Below, one piece after another: positions 26,055 to 34,713 of a DNA stretch of 64,000 nucleotides. Position 1 is the stretch's first letter. Every line of letters starts with the position of its first letter. The translations under genes and the position numbers were made by a program. The stretch is from assembly GCA_002342065.1 (NCBI GenBank), contig DDPF01000010.1:186001-250000 (forward strand). The letters are read 5' to 3'. The DNA comes from Bacteroidetes bacterium UBA2475. GTDB lineage: Bacteria; Bacteroidota; Bacteroidia; B-17B0; Aurantibacillaceae. A model generated the notes under the pieces. That model worked only from the letters and a program-made list of their open reading frames with translations. It ran no database searches and was not told the origin of the DNA.

Positions 26055-27173
26055 ATGTTAAAGATCCTTGATAGATATATTTTAAAGAAGTTCTTAAACA
26101 CTTTCTTTTTTTCTATTACGTTGATCTTGTTGATCTTTATTGTATTTGATATTAAAGAAAAGATCCAGACCTACACCACCAAAGATATTCCACTAAACGA
26201 AATCATCTTTGATTATTACTTCATGTTCATTCCCTATTACGGGAATTTGTTCTCTCCACTCTTTACATTCATTGCGGTTATATTTTTCACTTCTAAAATG
26301 GCGCATCAAACCGAATTTGTGGCCATACTCAGCAGCGGTACCAGCTTTAAGCGCATTATGCGTCCCTACATTATTGGCGCAAGTATTTTAGCTTCCCTTT
26401 CGTTGGTATTAAATCATTTTATTTTACCAAGAGCTGTAGAAATTAAAATTGGTTTTGAAGATAAATGGATAAATAATACGTATAACAACGATGAACATAA
26501 CATTCATAAAAAAATTGGTCCCAACCGTTTATTGTATATGGAAAGTTACGATAACCGTCTAAAAACTGCTTTTAAAATTAGTTTGGAAGATATCGTTAAC
26601 AACAAACAAACTTATTTTTTAAGTGCTGATAACATGGCCTGGGACAGTGTGAGCGGAGAATGGAATTTAGTGAACGTTTACGAACGTAAAATAATTGCAC
26701 AAGACAGATTAGATACTTTAAAAACCGGGAAACCTATTTTTAAACAGATAAATAAATTTTATCCCAACAAAAAAATAAAGCTGGCCTTCTCACCCATTGA
26801 TATGAACCGCTACGAGAGCAAGATAGAGACCATGCCCTATTTTGAATTTAAAGAATACATTATCCGCGAAGAATTAAAAGGCTCCAGCAAAATAGATTTC
26901 TTTAAAGTAGAATTGTACAGAAGAACCTCCTTTCCCTTTGCTACATTTATATTAACCATTATTGGTGTTTGCGTTTCATCACGCAAAGTGCGCGGGGGTG
27001 TGGGTTTACAAATTGCCTTGGGTTTACTATTAAGTTGTATCTACATTATGTTCATGTATATTTTTACAACCATTGCCACTACAGGCTTTGCGCCACCTTT
27101 ATTAGCCGTATGGACACCCAATATCATTTTCTCATTTGTGGCCTTGTATTTTTATAGAACGGCGCAGAAGTAA
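26055..27173 (+). CDS. LptF/LptG-family permease (YjgP/YjgQ)
   Basis: Inner-membrane partner of LptB that extracts lipopolysaccharide toward LptC/A. The 372 residues show the family plan: LDRYILKKFLNTFFFSITLILLIFIVFDI at the N-terminus, then two more N-terminal helices. A periplasmic domain (about 125-270) and three C-terminal helices follow (FPFATFILTIIGVCVSSRKVRGGVG and on). The loop EFVAILSSGTSFKRIMRP matches the ATPase-coupling helix region. It starts 4 nt after tgt, a neighbour order common in Bacteroidota. LptF and LptG cannot be told apart by eye; LptG is the more usual label beside tgt. Confidence 0.9.
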   Translation: MLKILDRYILKKFLNTFFFSITLILLIFIVFDIKEKIQTYTTKDIPLNEIIFDYYFMFIPYYGNLFSPLFTFIAVIFFTSKMAHQTEFVAILSSGTSFKRIMRPYIIGASILASLSLVLNHFILPRAVEIKIGFEDKWINNTYNNDEHNIHKKIGPNRLLYMESYDNRLKTAFKISLEDIVNNKQTYFLSADNMAWDSVSGEWNLVNVYERKIIAQDRLDTLKTGKPIFKQINKFYPNKKIKLAFSPIDMNRYESKIETMPYFEFKEYIIREELKGSSKIDFFKVELYRRTSFPFATFILTIIGVCVSSRKVRGGVGLQIALGLLLSCIYIMFMYIFTTIATTGFAPPLLAVWTPNIIFSFVALYFYRTAQK

Positions 27174-27188
27174 TTTTAGTTTATACCT

Positions 27189-27271
27189 AACCACAAAGCG
27201 CACGAAGGTTTTCTCACTAAGCACACAAAGTTCTTAGTGACCATTGTGCCTTCTTAATGATCTTAGTGGTT
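27189..27271. repeat. Dispersed inverted-repeat element (AACCACAAAG / CTTAGTGGTT type)
   Basis: AACCACAAAG at 27189-27198 faces CTTAGTGGTT at 27262-27271, with further complementary pieces inside (GCGCACGAAGG against CATTGTGCCTTCTTA, and CACTAAG against CTTAGTG). It fills the gap between the convergent ends of the lptG-like and E1 genes and contains no open frame. It may serve both genes as a terminator by forming a long hairpin. Confidence 0.55.
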
Positions 27272-27275
27272 AAAC

Positions 27276-29369
27276 TTAGTACTGAATTAAATCCCCTATC
27301 GCCTTCTCAACCTTATCAGCATTTGGCAACATGGTTTTTTCTAAGATAGAGTTTAAAGGAATAGCCGGTAAATTCTCAGCGCCAATAACTTTTACAGGCG
27401 CATCTAAAGATTGAAAACAATTTTCAGAAATGCGTGAGGCAATGCTTTGCGCAAAACCATTATGTACAGGCTCTTCAGTTAACACCATAACTTTATTGTG
27501 TTTGCGAGCGCTTTCAAAAATGCAATTCTCATCAATAGGTGCTAAGGTCCTTAGATCAATGATCTCCACCTGGCCTTCAAATTTTTTGGCAGCAGCTTTT
27601 GCCCAATACACGCCCATACCGTAAGTAATAATGGTTATGCTTTTTCCTGCTTTAATACTTTCTTCGCTTGCTTCAATTACTTTGCGTGCTTTTCCAAAAG
27701 GGATCACGTAATCTTCATCCGGTTCAATGGTCTTTGCATCTTCGGTACCTTTTATTTTACTCCAGTACAAACCTTTATGTTCTAACATCACCACAGGATT
27801 TGGATCATAATAGGCGGCTTTCATCAAACCTTTAAGATCAGCTCCCGTGCTTGGATACGCAATTTTAATTCCTTTAATATTTACTAAAACACTTTCTACA
27901 GAGCTTGAGTGATATGGGCCGCCGCTACCATACGCACCAATTGGCACACGTAAGATCATACTTACAGGCCACTTGCCATTGGTTAAATAACAACTGCGAC
28001 TAACTTCTGTAAACAATTGATTTAAGCCCGGCCAAATGTAATCGGCAAATTGTACTTCAACGATTGGTTTTAATCCAACGGCACTCATGCCAACTGTTGA
28101 GCCAACGATAAATGCTTCTTGTATTGGTGTATTAAAAACTCTATGTTCTCCAAATTGTTGTGATAGTGTGGCGGCTTCTCTGAATACCCCGCCTAACCTT
28201 GCTCCTACGTCTTGTCCATACAACAAACACTCCGGGTGTTTGCTCATTAATTCGCGTATAGCAAACAAAGCGCTATCAACCATAACGGTTGGCTGTTTGC
28301 CGGCAGGTGCCCTTTCCCCTTTTTCTTCAGTAATTGGTGTAGCTGCAAATTCATGTAAAAAAAGATCTTCCGGTTTTGGATCTTCTTCCAATAAAGCTTT
28401 TTGATAATCTGCTTCTACTAAATTTTTAGCGTCTTCTTCTATCTTTTGTAGTTCCGAAGCGTCCATTCCCGCAATTATCAATTGATTTCTCAATCTTGGT
28501 AACGGGTCGCGCTTTGCAGCTTCTTCAAGATCATCACGGTACCATTCTTTTCTTACACCACTTGTATGGTGGTTCAATAACGGCACTTTAGCGTGAATTA
28601 ACATCGGCCTTCTTTCGGCACGAATAATATCCAGACACTCTTTTAAAGTGTTATAACTTAAAATAAAATCAGAACCGTCAATGGTCCTTGTTTCTAATCC
28701 TTTAAAACCTCTTGCAAACTCGGTAATATCCTGCGCTCGGAATTCCTTGGCGTGCGCGCTGATATCCCATTCGTTATCCTGTACAAAATATAAAATTGGC
28801 AATTGTTTTAAAACCGCCATTTGAAAAGCTTCAGAAACTTCACCCTCGGTACAACTTGCATCTCCTAACGAACAAACCGAAACAGGGTTGTTTCCCTTAT
28901 AATCCATGTTCATCCCATTCTTCTCAATATATTGCATTCCCATGGCAATACCTGTTGCCGGAATGGCCTGCATGCCTGTGGCACTTGATTGGTGTGGGAT
29001 CTTAGGCATATTTTCTCTCCTTAAACTTGGATGAGAATAATAGGTCCTGCCTCCCGAAAAAGGGTCATTTCTTTTAGCTAAAAGCTGCAACATCAGTTCA
29101 TAAGGCTGCATGCCAATAGCCAGTAAAATACTATCATCGCGGTAATAAGGACTAACAAAATCCTGCGGTAAAAGCTGTAAACCTAAAGCAAGTTGAACAG
29201 CTTCGTGGCCGCGGCTTGTAGCATGAACATATTTAGCCGTAACATCCTTATTTGCCTCGTATAACTCCGTCATGCTTTTAGCAGTGCACATAAGCGAGAA
29301 GGCGTGTTTAAGGGTCTCTAAAGGTATTTTGGTTTTCACGGTAGTAGGTTTCAACGTAAAATCATCCAT
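27276..29369 (-). CDS. Fused alpha/beta E1 2-oxo acid dehydrogenase
   Basis: Thiamine-diphosphate enzyme that decarboxylates a 2-oxo acid and passes the acyl group to a lipoyl E2. It has 697 residues with alpha (about 1-335) and beta (about 360-697) parts in one chain. The alpha part has RGHEAVQLALG and the thiamine motif as GDASCTEGEVSEAF followed by FVQDNEW; the usual GDG and NN are here GDA and DN. The beta part has LLYGQDVGARLGGVFREA, FVGSTVGMSAVGLKPIVEVQF-type sequence and LRVPIGAYGSGGPYHSSS. The arrangement fits branched-chain 2-oxoisovalerate dehydrogenase E1 fusions of this phylum. E2 and E3 are not in the window. Confidence 0.9.
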   Translation of the reverse strand: MDDFTLKPTTVKTKIPLETLKHAFSLMCTAKSMTELYEANKDVTAKYVHATSRGHEAVQLALGLQLLPQDFVSPYYRDDSILLAIGMQPYELMLQLLAKRNDPFSGGRTYYSHPSLRRENMPKIPHQSSATGMQAIPATGIAMGMQYIEKNGMNMDYKGNNPVSVCSLGDASCTEGEVSEAFQMAVLKQLPILYFVQDNEWDISAHAKEFRAQDITEFARGFKGLETRTIDGSDFILSYNTLKECLDIIRAERRPMLIHAKVPLLNHHTSGVRKEWYRDDLEEAAKRDPLPRLRNQLIIAGMDASELQKIEEDAKNLVEADYQKALLEEDPKPEDLFLHEFAATPITEEKGERAPAGKQPTVMVDSALFAIRELMSKHPECLLYGQDVGARLGGVFREAATLSQQFGEHRVFNTPIQEAFIVGSTVGMSAVGLKPIVEVQFADYIWPGLNQLFTEVSRSCYLTNGKWPVSMILRVPIGAYGSGGPYHSSSVESVLVNIKGIKIAYPSTGADLKGLMKAAYYDPNPVVMLEHKGLYWSKIKGTEDAKTIEPDEDYVIPFGKARKVIEASEESIKAGKSITIITYGMGVYWAKAAAKKFEGQVEIIDLRTLAPIDENCIFESARKHNKVMVLTEEPVHNGFAQSIASRISENCFQSLDAPVKVIGAENLPAIPLNSILEKTMLPNADKVEKAIGDLIQY

Positions 29370-29604
29370 TTTTAAAAGAGTTAGAAGTCCTAAAAATAGG
29401 GAAAATTAACAGTAAATCATAGTAAAAATTTAATGTAAAAGGTAAAATGTGAGATGGAAGATGTATTTAAGAATGAATCTTTAACATTTTCCGTTTTCCC
29501 TCTTACATTTTCCATATTTTTTATTGGTAATTAACAAGGCTATGTCTACAATTGCCCGTCACTTGCCGTTAAAGCCTTGCTGTATTCGTGTATTTTTATA
29601 GTAA

Positions 29605-30144
29605 ATGCGTTTTTCACGGTCAAAAACTATTATGGTTTTTTGTATTCTATTAGTAGGATATGGCTGCCGTCATAAAAAAGAATCGGTTAAAACCGTTACC
29701 AAACCTAAGGCAGAGGCCAAATCAGGCTCGGTAGTATTTAGAGAAAAAATGGGCCTTACCAATAAAGAAGTGAGGGACAGCAAGCTCTATTCTTTTATCA
29801 GCGACTGGTATGGTACGCCATACAAATATGGTGGTTGTGAGAAAACTGGAGTGGATTGCAGTTGTTTTACCATTAATTTATTTGAAAAAGTATATGGTAG
29901 AAAAATACCAAGGACAGCCGGCGAGATCTACAAAGAATGTGAAAAAACAAAGATCGAAAAAGCAGTTGAAGGCGATCTTATTTTTTTTAAAATAAATAGT
30001 AAATCTATTACGCACGTAGGTGTTTACTTGCGCGACAATAAATTTGTACATGCCAGCACCACACGCGGTGTATTGGTTAACAGCTTAACCGAAACATATT
30101 ACCAGAAATACTTTTATACAGCAGGGAAGCTAAAAAATAAATGA
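29605..30144 (+). CDS. NlpC/P60 peptidoglycan hydrolase, probable lipoprotein
   Basis: A 179-residue cell-wall peptidase that probably cuts D-Glu-diaminopimelate or similar stem-peptide bonds. The N-terminus is a short signal ending VGYGC, a slightly atypical lipobox (Cys21). The NlpC/P60 domain covers about 65-175: WYGTPYKYGGCEKTGVDCSCFT (the second Cys of DCSCF is the likely nucleophile) and HVGVYLRDNKFVHAST with the catalytic His. Its last four bases overlap the next gene (ATGA), so the two are translationally coupled. The preceding 235-nt spacer holds only AT-rich inverted fragments of AAAATGTGAG / CTTACATTTT. Confidence 0.88.
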   Translation: MRFSRSKTIMVFCILLVGYGCRHKKESVKTVTKPKAEAKSGSVVFREKMGLTNKEVRDSKLYSFISDWYGTPYKYGGCEKTGVDCSCFTINLFEKVYGRKIPRTAGEIYKECEKTKIEKAVEGDLIFFKINSKSITHVGVYLRDNKFVHASTTRGVLVNSLTETYYQKYFYTAGKLKNK

Positions 30145-31289
30145 TAGAAGGACTCACGATACCAATTCCACAACGTTTATTACTGATCAGGGTTACCATT
30201 TGCATCTCGATTATTATCTCGATTCTTTTATCGCTAAATCTTTGGGCCGGCGAACGTTTATTTCCATATGCCCCGGCATACGAACAGTTTTTTATAAAGG
30301 GCCCATACGATTATTTTGTAGTTGGTTTTTTTATGTTGTTGATAGTTGCTTCTTTATTTTTGAAGAGGCACCGCTTACTTATTTTTTTAGCATTGTTAAT
30401 TGGCGCAACCATGGTGTTTTACGATCTAAACCGTTTGCAACCCTGGTTCTACATCTATTCTTCATTTTTATTTGTATTAATGTTCTATAACGGCCGTATT
30501 GATGATGCTAATAAATTCACTTCTTTTTTTATTGTATTGCAATTAATTTTTTGTTCTATTTATATTTTTAACGGCATTAGTCAGCTAAATTCTCTATTTA
30601 TAGAAACAGATTTCCCTGACCTTATTTCTCCTTTGCAAAAAATGATGAGCGAACGCCAGTTCTTATTCATTAAAAAGATAGGTGTGTTCATTCCTTATTT
30701 ACTTATTTTTATCGGTGTTGGTCTAATAATAAGACCGATAAGATACCTTGCCATTACCTTTGCTGTTATTTTCCATATACTTCTTATTATTTTTTTATTT
30801 CCCTCTCAAAACAATCAAAATTACGCCATGTGGTTTTGCAATATTACTTTCATCCCACTTCTTTTTTTATTGTTCTCGGGCAAAACAAAACAACGCTATT
30901 ATAGCCCTACACTGTTATTACAATTCCCTTTGTTCTATCTCATCATTGCTTTATTTTGGATAATGCCTTGTTTTAATCAAAAAAATATATGGCCCGATAA
31001 CCTTTCTGGTAATTTTAAAAGTGGCAATATGAACATGGTTGAAATTAAATTTTCAAAAATCGTTTTAGATAAATTACCTCCTTATGTACAGCATTTTTGT
31101 CACCAAAAAGATTCCGCATATATCCTCGATTACAACACCTGGTGTCGCGACGAATTGAGCACCAACTGTTACCGCGAGAGCATTACATTTAACAACATTT
31201 ATCAGTATTTACAAGGCCGGACGCAGGCAACTGTTAATGATTTACAAATGGAACTAAAACCGCGTCAAAAATTATTGTTTAAACCATAA
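30141..31289 (+). CDS. Polytopic membrane protein, HTTM-like, 382 aa
   Basis: About eight membrane segments occupy residues 10-290. A soluble C-terminal part of about 90 residues with three Cys (HFCHQKDSAY, NTWCRDELSTNCYRES) follows. The layout (RLLLIRVTICISIIISILLS; PAYEQFF; FYDLNRLQPWFYIYSSFLF; QLIFCSIYIFNGISQLN) recalls HTTM / vitamin-K-dependent carboxylase-like membrane domains, but key residues cannot be confirmed by eye. The gene is coupled to the NlpC/P60 lipoprotein by a 4-nt overlap. Function unknown. Confidence 0.65.
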   Translation: MIEGLTIPIPQRLLLIRVTICISIIISILLSLNLWAGERLFPYAPAYEQFFIKGPYDYFVVGFFMLLIVASLFLKRHRLLIFLALLIGATMVFYDLNRLQPWFYIYSSFLFVLMFYNGRIDDANKFTSFFIVLQLIFCSIYIFNGISQLNSLFIETDFPDLISPLQKMMSERQFLFIKKIGVFIPYLLIFIGVGLIIRPIRYLAITFAVIFHILLIIFLFPSQNNQNYAMWFCNITFIPLLFLLFSGKTKQRYYSPTLLLQFPLFYLIIALFWIMPCFNQKNIWPDNLSGNFKSGNMNMVEIKFSKIVLDKLPPYVQHFCHQKDSAYILDYNTWCRDELSTNCYRESITFNNIYQYLQGRTQATVNDLQMELKPRQKLLFKP

Positions 31290-31304
31290 GTAACTTTATA
31301 TTTG
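31275..31304 (+). promoter_or_regulatory. Promoter of the OmpH/Skp gene
   Basis: TTG (31275-31277), 19 nt, TATATTTG (31297-31304), an almost ideal Bacteroidota promoter. The ATG at 31323 is 18 nt downstream of the box. The upstream element overlaps the last codons of the preceding gene. Confidence 0.6.
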
Positions 31305-31322
31305 CATTAAAATTAGTTGATA

Positions 31323-31979
31323 ATGAACAAAGCAATTATTGGTGTTAATGTTGTATTAGTTGCCGCTGTAGGATTTTTATTTTACAAGGTAAATAATTTA
31401 ACCGACCCAACTTCTGAGAAAAAAGAAAATACCGAAGAGATAAAAACAGATACAAAAACAGCCGACACCAAAACGGTTGCGCCGGTTGGAAATGCACCCA
31501 CAGGTAAAATTGCGTTTGTGAATATTGATATTTTAAATGATAAAAGTTTAGAGGTAATAGACCTGATAGCAGAATCGAAAAGAAAAAAAGCAAGCATTGA
31601 AGCAAGTGTGGAAAGTCTGAGCATGCAATACCAAAAAAAGGTAGAAGAATTTCAGATGTCGCAAAAAGCAGGCATAGCGCCACAAAGCGAGCTTGAAGCA
31701 AAAGCAAGAGAGATACAGGCCATTGAAAAAGAAGCACAGAACAAACAGATACAAATGGATAATTTATCTATTGATATTGGCGAGAAGAATGCCTCTTTTC
31801 AAAAGAACGTAAAAGATTTTTTAGTAAAATGGAACGATGGCAAGTACGATTTTATTCTTTCATATAGCGATGCAGTACCCACCATGCTTTTAGGTAATGC
31901 TACTTTAGATATCACTGACCAGATCGTTACACAGTTTAACGACGAATACAAAGAACGCAAAGGCAAAAAAAATAAATAA
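31323..31979 (+). CDS. OmpH/Skp-family periplasmic chaperone, membrane-tethered
   Basis: The family guards unfolded outer-membrane proteins in the periplasm. The 218 residues start at the ATG at 31323; a TTG two codons earlier lies within the leader and is not needed. An N-terminal hydrophobic segment (AIIGVNVVLVAAVGFLFY) is followed by a Lys/Thr/Glu-rich linker, a strand region (GKIAFVNIDILNDKSLEVIDL) and a long coiled coil (about 85-165). The end is YDFILSYSDAVPTMLLGNATLDITDQIV, typical of OmpH in this phylum. The MazG-like gene starts 3 nt later. Confidence 0.85.
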   Translation: MNKAIIGVNVVLVAAVGFLFYKVNNLTDPTSEKKENTEEIKTDTKTADTKTVAPVGNAPTGKIAFVNIDILNDKSLEVIDLIAESKRKKASIEASVESLSMQYQKKVEEFQMSQKAGIAPQSELEAKAREIQAIEKEAQNKQIQMDNLSIDIGEKNASFQKNVKDFLVKWNDGKYDFILSYSDAVPTMLLGNATLDITDQIVTQFNDEYKERKGKKNK

Positions 31980-31982
31980 TTC

Positions 31983-32375
31983 ATGAGCAAGTTGTACGAA
32001 AAAATAAAATCGGTAGAAGAGTTTCACGATATTTTTAAGATCGGTAACGCTTCTGAAATGAACCTGATAAGTGAAAAAGATTACACCTTACGATACAATT
32101 TAATTAAAGAAGAGAACGAAGAATATCTTGAAGCCTGCAAGAATGGCGATATGATCGAAATTGCCGACGCTTTAGGCGACCAATTATATATTTTATTCGG
32201 TACCATTTTAAAGCACGGCTTACAGCACAAGATCGAAGAAGTTTACGACGAAATTCACCGTAGTAATATGAGTAAACTGGATGAGAACGGACAACCTATT
32301 TTTAGGGAAGACGGTAAGATCTTAAAATCAACTTTATATTTTAAACCGGAGATCAAAAAGATCCTGGATAAATAA
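31983..32375 (+). CDS. MazG/HisE-like nucleoside triphosphate pyrophosphohydrolase, 130 aa
   Basis: An all-alpha NTP-PPase fold protein. The metal-binding pattern is the EExxE of LIKEENEEYLEACKNGD followed by the ExxD of EIADALGDQLYILFGT (about residues 42-73). The C-terminal half continues with GLQHKIEEVYDEIHRSNMSKLDENGQPIFREDGKI, as in PRA-PH-like or phage/house-cleaning members. It probably hydrolyses a modified or excess NTP to NMP; the substrate is unknown. It is co-transcribed with the OmpH gene. Confidence 0.85.
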   Translation: MSKLYEKIKSVEEFHDIFKIGNASEMNLISEKDYTLRYNLIKEENEEYLEACKNGDMIEIADALGDQLYILFGTILKHGLQHKIEEVYDEIHRSNMSKLDENGQPIFREDGKILKSTLYFKPEIKKILDK

Positions 32376-32382
32376 AAATTAA

Positions 32383-32449
32383 GCCGCAGATTTCGCTGAT
32401 TCACACAGATGATCAATAAATAATCTGCGTTATCCGTGAAATCTGTGGC
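32383..32449. repeat. Dispersed inverted-repeat element (CGCAGAT / ATCTGTG family), copy 2
   Basis: GCCGCAGATTTCGCTGATTC at 32383 and TGAAATCTGTGGC at 32437-32449 are inverted copies, enclosing AATCTGCGT. The sequence is close to the element at 21584-21690. A half-copy (GCGGATGACACAGAT) lies at 42086-42100. It fills the gap between two convergent genes. Confidence 0.6.
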
Positions 32450-32462
32450 AAAAAAGCAATAC

Positions 32463-32819
32463 TTATTTCGGTTTTTTCTTCTCCTCTATTTGCGCAGCTG
32501 TTAAAGGCACTACGTTGATAGTAAGATTATTTGAACGAGATTCTTCCACAACAACATCCTTCATTATAGCATCTGCATACTCAGGATTTTGGATCATTAC
32601 TTTATATGTGCCTTTGTCTAAAGATATCCTCCCTAACAAACCATTATTACCCGAAGTTAAATTAAGTTTCATGGTATCGTTAATGGTAATTTCAAAATCC
32701 CTTCTTTCGATGGGGATCTCCACTTCCTTTACTTTTTCGGCAACATAAATACGAATACATTGTGCTTTTGTACAAAAAACAAAAAGCGTGAAAAAACTAA
32801 TAAGAATTAAATGTTTCAT
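32463..32819 (-). CDS. Small exported protein, 118 aa
   Basis: The ATG at 32819 gives a clear signal peptide (MKHLILISFFTLFVFCTKAQ). An upstream extension in the same frame overlaps the rhomboid gene end and is hydrophobic by chance, so it is rejected. The mature part looks like one small beta-sandwich, with NDTMKLNLTSGNNGLLGRIS and KGTYKVMIQNPEYADAI resembling carboxypeptidase-regulatory or prealbumin-like folds, and ends in a Lys-rich tail (IEEKKKPK). Function unknown. It is the last gene of a probable four-gene minus-strand unit starting with crcB. Confidence 0.65.
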   Translation of the reverse strand: MKHLILISFFTLFVFCTKAQCIRIYVAEKVKEVEIPIERRDFEITINDTMKLNLTSGNNGLLGRISLDKGTYKVMIQNPEYADAIMKDVVVEESRSNNLTINVVPLTAAQIEEKKKPK

Positions 32820-32848
32820 TTTTTGAATTTTATTAAAAATAAAAGTAA

Positions 32849-33478
32849 TTAATTTATTCCAAAAACCTGCGATACAAAATGTTTTAACAAAGCAGGCTTT
32901 AAAACTAAGATAAAGGCCACGCCAAACAAAGCACCCCAAAAATGCGACTCGTGGCTAATGTTATCGCTATAATCGGTAGTTTTTTTGCGGCGTATCAAAT
33001 AATAACTTACACCAAGTAACAAAATACCCGCTATCCAACCCTGCATAGGGAAAAAGAATAAAGAAATATTGCTTAAAGGGCTCACCATAATATAACAGAA
33101 CATGATAGATGAAATGGCGCCGCTTGCCCCTAAAGATGAATAATCGGGATTATTCTTATTCCTATAATATTCGGTAAAGGAAGCTGCATAAATGCCCCCG
33201 GTAAATAAGATCAAATAATAAACCTTGCCCAATTTTTCGCCAAACAAAATGGGAAAAAAATGTTCTTCTAAAGCCAGGCCAAAACTATATAATGCAAGAC
33301 AATTAAAAGCTAAGTGAATAAAATCGCCATGAATAAATGCATGGGTTAAAAAACGGTAATGCTCTTTATTATGATTTATAGAATAAGGATGAAATAAATA
33401 TTTTCCCATCACATTTCTGTCGTTAAAACAGTAAACAGAGAAACCCACTATTATAGCTAAAAATGTGTACGTGATCAT
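32849..33478 (-). CDS. Rhomboid-family intramembrane serine protease
   Basis: A 209-residue polytopic protein with about six membrane helices. The catalytic Ser119 is in SSLGASGAISS and the partner His179 is in HESHFWGALFG (HxxHxxGxxxG). The oxyanion-type motif FIHGDFIHLAFNCLALYSFG near 48-67 holds the conserved His and Asn. It would cleave transmembrane segments of client proteins; clients are unknown. The neighbours are a small exported protein (29 nt downstream) and the queuosine-precursor transporter (35 nt upstream). Confidence 0.9.
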   Translation of the reverse strand: MITYTFLAIIVGFSVYCFNDRNVMGKYLFHPYSINHNKEHYRFLTHAFIHGDFIHLAFNCLALYSFGLALEEHFFPILFGEKLGKVYYLILFTGGIYAASFTEYYRNKNNPDYSSLGASGAISSIMFCYIMVSPLSNISLFFFPMQGWIAGILLLGVSYYLIRRKKTTDYSDNISHESHFWGALFGVAFILVLKPALLKHFVSQVFGIN

Positions 33479-33513
33479 AGTTAAATTCAGGTCTAAGTTA
33501 CCCTTTATTTAAC

Positions 33514-34170
33514 TCACTTTTTCTCTGATCTTAAAAATTTATTAATGGCGTAGTGTCCAAGATAAATAAAAGGAATAAGGGCAATGGCAATTAACAATTT
33601 AAAAGAATATCCCCAACTAGCGTTATGAATAAACTCATCGGTGGTCCATTTACCTGGCAAAACAAAAGCCACATACTGTACTATAAATGTATCAACCAAT
33701 TGACTGATCACTGTGCTTCCTGTGGCGCGCAACCAGATCATTTTACCCCCTGTTCTGTTCCTGAACAACCAAAAAATATACACATCCACCAACTGCGAAA
33801 CTAAAAAAGCAATAATACTTCCAACAATTATCCATTGGCTTTGACCAAACACTATCCTGAAATTTTCATCGTTTACCGGACTAAAAGGAACAGCGTTAAT
33901 ATTCAGTCCAATTGAAATTAAAATAAAAGTGTAGGCAATTAAGCCAACTGTAATGTATGTTAACTTACGTACACCTTGCTTGCCATAATGTTCGTTTATT
34001 AGATCGGTTAATATGAAAACAACAGGCCATAAAATAATACCAATACTTTGAGTAAAAAGTCCGAAAAATTGGATCAGTTTCCCTCCAATTAACTCGGCAA
34101 CTATAGCATTGGTAATAAAAAATCCTGCGAGAATTATAAAAACAAGATCTTTTCGTTTATTAAAATCCAT
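33514..34170 (-). CDS. Queuosine precursor transporter (YhhQ / DUF165 family)
   Basis: An integral membrane protein of 218 residues with about six helices. Family hallmarks are VFILTDLINEHYGKQGVRK near residues 52-70 and DVYIFWLFRNRTGGKMIWLRATGST. The E. coli member YhhQ imports preQ0/preQ1, and the presence of tgt at 25 kb fits use of an imported precursor. Whether this cell also makes preQ0 de novo is not visible here. It begins 8 nt after crcB and is probably co-transcribed with it. Confidence 0.9.
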   Translation of the reverse strand: MDFNKRKDLVFIILAGFFITNAIVAELIGGKLIQFFGLFTQSIGIILWPVVFILTDLINEHYGKQGVRKLTYITVGLIAYTFILISIGLNINAVPFSPVNDENFRIVFGQSQWIIVGSIIAFLVSQLVDVYIFWLFRNRTGGKMIWLRATGSTVISQLVDTFIVQYVAFVLPGKWTTDEFIHNASWGYSFKLLIAIALIPFIYLGHYAINKFLRSEKK

Positions 34171-34178
34171 AAAAAAAA

Positions 34179-34562
34179 TTAAGCTGTCTGCCTGCTAAAA
34201 ATGTAAAATATACCCAGGCAAACTAATGTGCTAAAAATAATATTTAAAAAAGCAACCATGTGCAAGCCTTGCTTGAACAATAAAAAAGTTTCGTAACCAA
34301 AGGTTGAAAAAGTACTTAAACCGCCACAAAAACCTGTTAAAATTAAAAGCTTAAGAGTTGTTTGAGATTGAGCGTCTGTCTGGTTTAACAAGATTTTTCC
34401 GTTAATAACCCACATAGTAATTGCAAAAATAGTGCAGGCTACCACATTAGACACAAACGTAGCCCAAGGCAAGGAGGTTGTTATCTTCATAAAGCCCAAA
34501 CCAATTATGTACCTAAGCACGCAGCCTATACCCCCGCCAATAAAAACCAACAAAAAGTTCAT
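34179..34562 (-). CDS. crcB: Fluoride exporter CrcB (Fluc)
   Basis: Small dual-topology fluoride channel of 127 residues with four helices. Motifs are GGGIGCVLRYIIG at the N-terminus, the conserved Asn region WATFVSNVVAC, and GFCGGLSTFSTFGYE with the Phe-box residues (about 92-106). First gene of a probable unit with the queuosine-precursor transporter, rhomboid and a small exported protein. A TAnnTTTG match on the minus strand (TAAATTTG, 34591-34584) lies 21 nt before the start. No fluoride riboswitch could be recognised in the leader. Confidence 0.93.
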   Translation of the reverse strand: MNFLLVFIGGGIGCVLRYIIGLGFMKITTSLPWATFVSNVVACTIFAITMWVINGKILLNQTDAQSQTTLKLLILTGFCGGLSTFSTFGYETFLLFKQGLHMVAFLNIIFSTLVCLGIFYIFSRQTA

Positions 34563-34663
34563 TGTTTTGTCTTAATAATTTATCAAATTTAAGGGATTTT
34601 AGTTAAAAAATACCTAAACCTTATTTTAGATGTTTTTTCAACAGGTTATAATATGCCCTGCTA

Positions 34664-34694
34664 TTTGATTTAAATCTACGATTTTGTATATTCG
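34664..34694 (+). promoter_or_regulatory. Promoter of the leucyl aminopeptidase gene
   Basis: TTTG (34664-34667), 19 nt, TATATTCG (34687-34694) is one mismatch from the ideal TTTG-N19-TAnnTTTG. The ATG at 34714 lies 19 nt after it. This position also excludes a possible TTG start at 34684. Confidence 0.6.
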
Positions 34695-34713
34695 TACACA
34701 ACCAAAACCTATT

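Noticed and set aside
32820..32939. 40-residue N-terminal extension of the small exported protein
   Set aside because: It overlaps the end of the rhomboid gene and would bury a perfect signal peptide that starts at 32819.
34684..34713. TTG start for the leucyl aminopeptidase ten codons upstream
   Set aside because: The TTG lies within the spacer and -7 box of a well-formed promoter; the ATG at 34714 has normal spacing.
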